Positions 63,792 through 64,000 of a stretch of 64,000 nt of DNA are shown piece after piece. The notes under the pieces are model-generated. The model saw nothing but the letters and a program-made list of their open reading frames with translations. It did not search any database and had not been told where the DNA came from. The stretch lies in assembly GCA_021325435.1 (NCBI GenBank), contig JAJPHE010000087.1:1-64000 (forward strand), written 5' to 3'. Every line of letters starts with the position of its first letter. Positions within the stretch are counted from its first letter, which is position 1. Source of the DNA: Actinomycetota bacterium. GTDB taxonomy: Bacteria; Actinomycetota; Acidimicrobiia; Acidimicrobiales; JAJPHE01. Position numbers and translations under genes: made by a program.

Positions 63792-64000
63792 CCCACCTCC
63801 ATCAGGCACAGCCCGTGGGGCGGGGCCGGCGGGCCGGCGAGGGAGCGATCGGCGGCCCGGAGGATCCAGGCCATCTCCCCCGCCCGCAGCCGGCCCTTGC
63901 CCATGTCCACCATGGTCCCGACGAGGGAGCGGACCATCTGATGGCAGAACGAGGTGGCGGTGATCTCGAAGGCGAGGACGTCGGGGCCGATGTGCGGCTG
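63758..64000 (-). CDS. truA: tRNA pseudouridine synthase A, C-terminal part (cut by window)
   Basis: Only the last ~80 codons are present, with the start beyond the right edge. Read on the minus strand, FEITATSFCHQMVRSLVGTMVDMGKGRL matches the C-terminal domain of TruA, which forms pseudouridine at positions 38-40 of the tRNA anticodon arm. The protein ends PPHGLCLMEVGYPPEVLGSAR followed by TAG, so the C-terminus is complete. The final 34 bases overlap the convergent ilvA gene. The ORF track does not list this fragment because it lacks a start. Confidence 0.88.
   Translation of the reverse strand, partial: QPHIGPDVLAFEITATSFCHQMVRSLVGTMVDMGKGRLRAGEMAWILRAADRSLAGPPAPPHGLCLMEVGYPPEVLGSAR

Overview
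The window is a very GC-rich, gene-dense bacterial chromosome segment. Several families point to Actinomycetota: two WhiB-family Fe-S regulators, a UPF0182 membrane protein, a DivIVA-type protein, a mycobacterial-type sdhCAB cluster, a BchI-like AAA+/VWA pair resembling mycobacterial Rv0958/Rv0959, and a CIRCE-controlled groESL. GTG and TTG starts are frequent and many neighbouring genes overlap by 4 bases. I would guess an Acidimicrobiia-like lineage, but that is inference; there is no rRNA in the window to settle it. I see no prophage, insertion sequence or CRISPR array. The only clear mobile-type element is an intein.

Layout. 1-9.9 kb (minus strand): initiator tRNA, UPF0182, a DivIVA fusion protein, an orphan hybrid-sensor histidine kinase, a PDZ/Lon-like protease and a TetR regulator. 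9.9-25.1 kb: short operons on both strands. They hold a HEAT-repeat protein; moaE, a small membrane protein and mreB; an HtrA-like protein lacking catalytic residues next to a DUF2342 protein; surE; an intact HtrA; two whiB genes; an ECF sigma/anti-sigma pair behind an LLM oxidoreductase; a formiminotransferase-like protein; and the VWA/AAA+ pair. 25.3-39 kb is central metabolism: sdhCAB plus lipid-binding accessory genes on the plus strand, then mdh, icd, metF, folD, purH, purN, sucD and sucC on the minus strand. 38.7-41.6 kb carries a lone B12-binding domain, an acyl-CoA ligase and a lipase-like hydrolase.

41.6-62.2 kb is almost entirely minus-strand housekeeping: uvrD/pcrA with an intein, guaA, guaB3, a Nudix hydrolase, groEL/groES, tsaD, rimI, tsaB, tsaE, uracil-DNA glycosylase, a P1 peptidase, alr, nnr, acpS, glmS, glmM, rpsI and rplM. 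From glmS to tsaD ten consecutive genes have no intergenic base at all. This joins cell-wall precursor synthesis (glmS, glmM, alr), t6A tRNA modification (tsaB, tsaD, tsaE), ribosomal protein genes and metabolite repair in one probable transcription unit. It ends at a long hairpin in front of the groESL promoter and CIRCE operator. The right edge holds ilvA (plus) and the 3' end of truA (minus, cut by the window).

The points most worth following up are: the 327-aa intein in uvrD, whose insert looks more like a GIY-YIG nuclease than LAGLIDADG; the DivIVA protein with a phage head-morphogenesis-like Cys/His tail; the catalytically dead HtrA paralogue beside a DUF2342 protein whose HExxH site reads SExxH; an mreB that appears to start at CTG; a six-codon leader ORF coupled to sdhC; and the hairpin/promoter/CIRCE layout upstream of groES.
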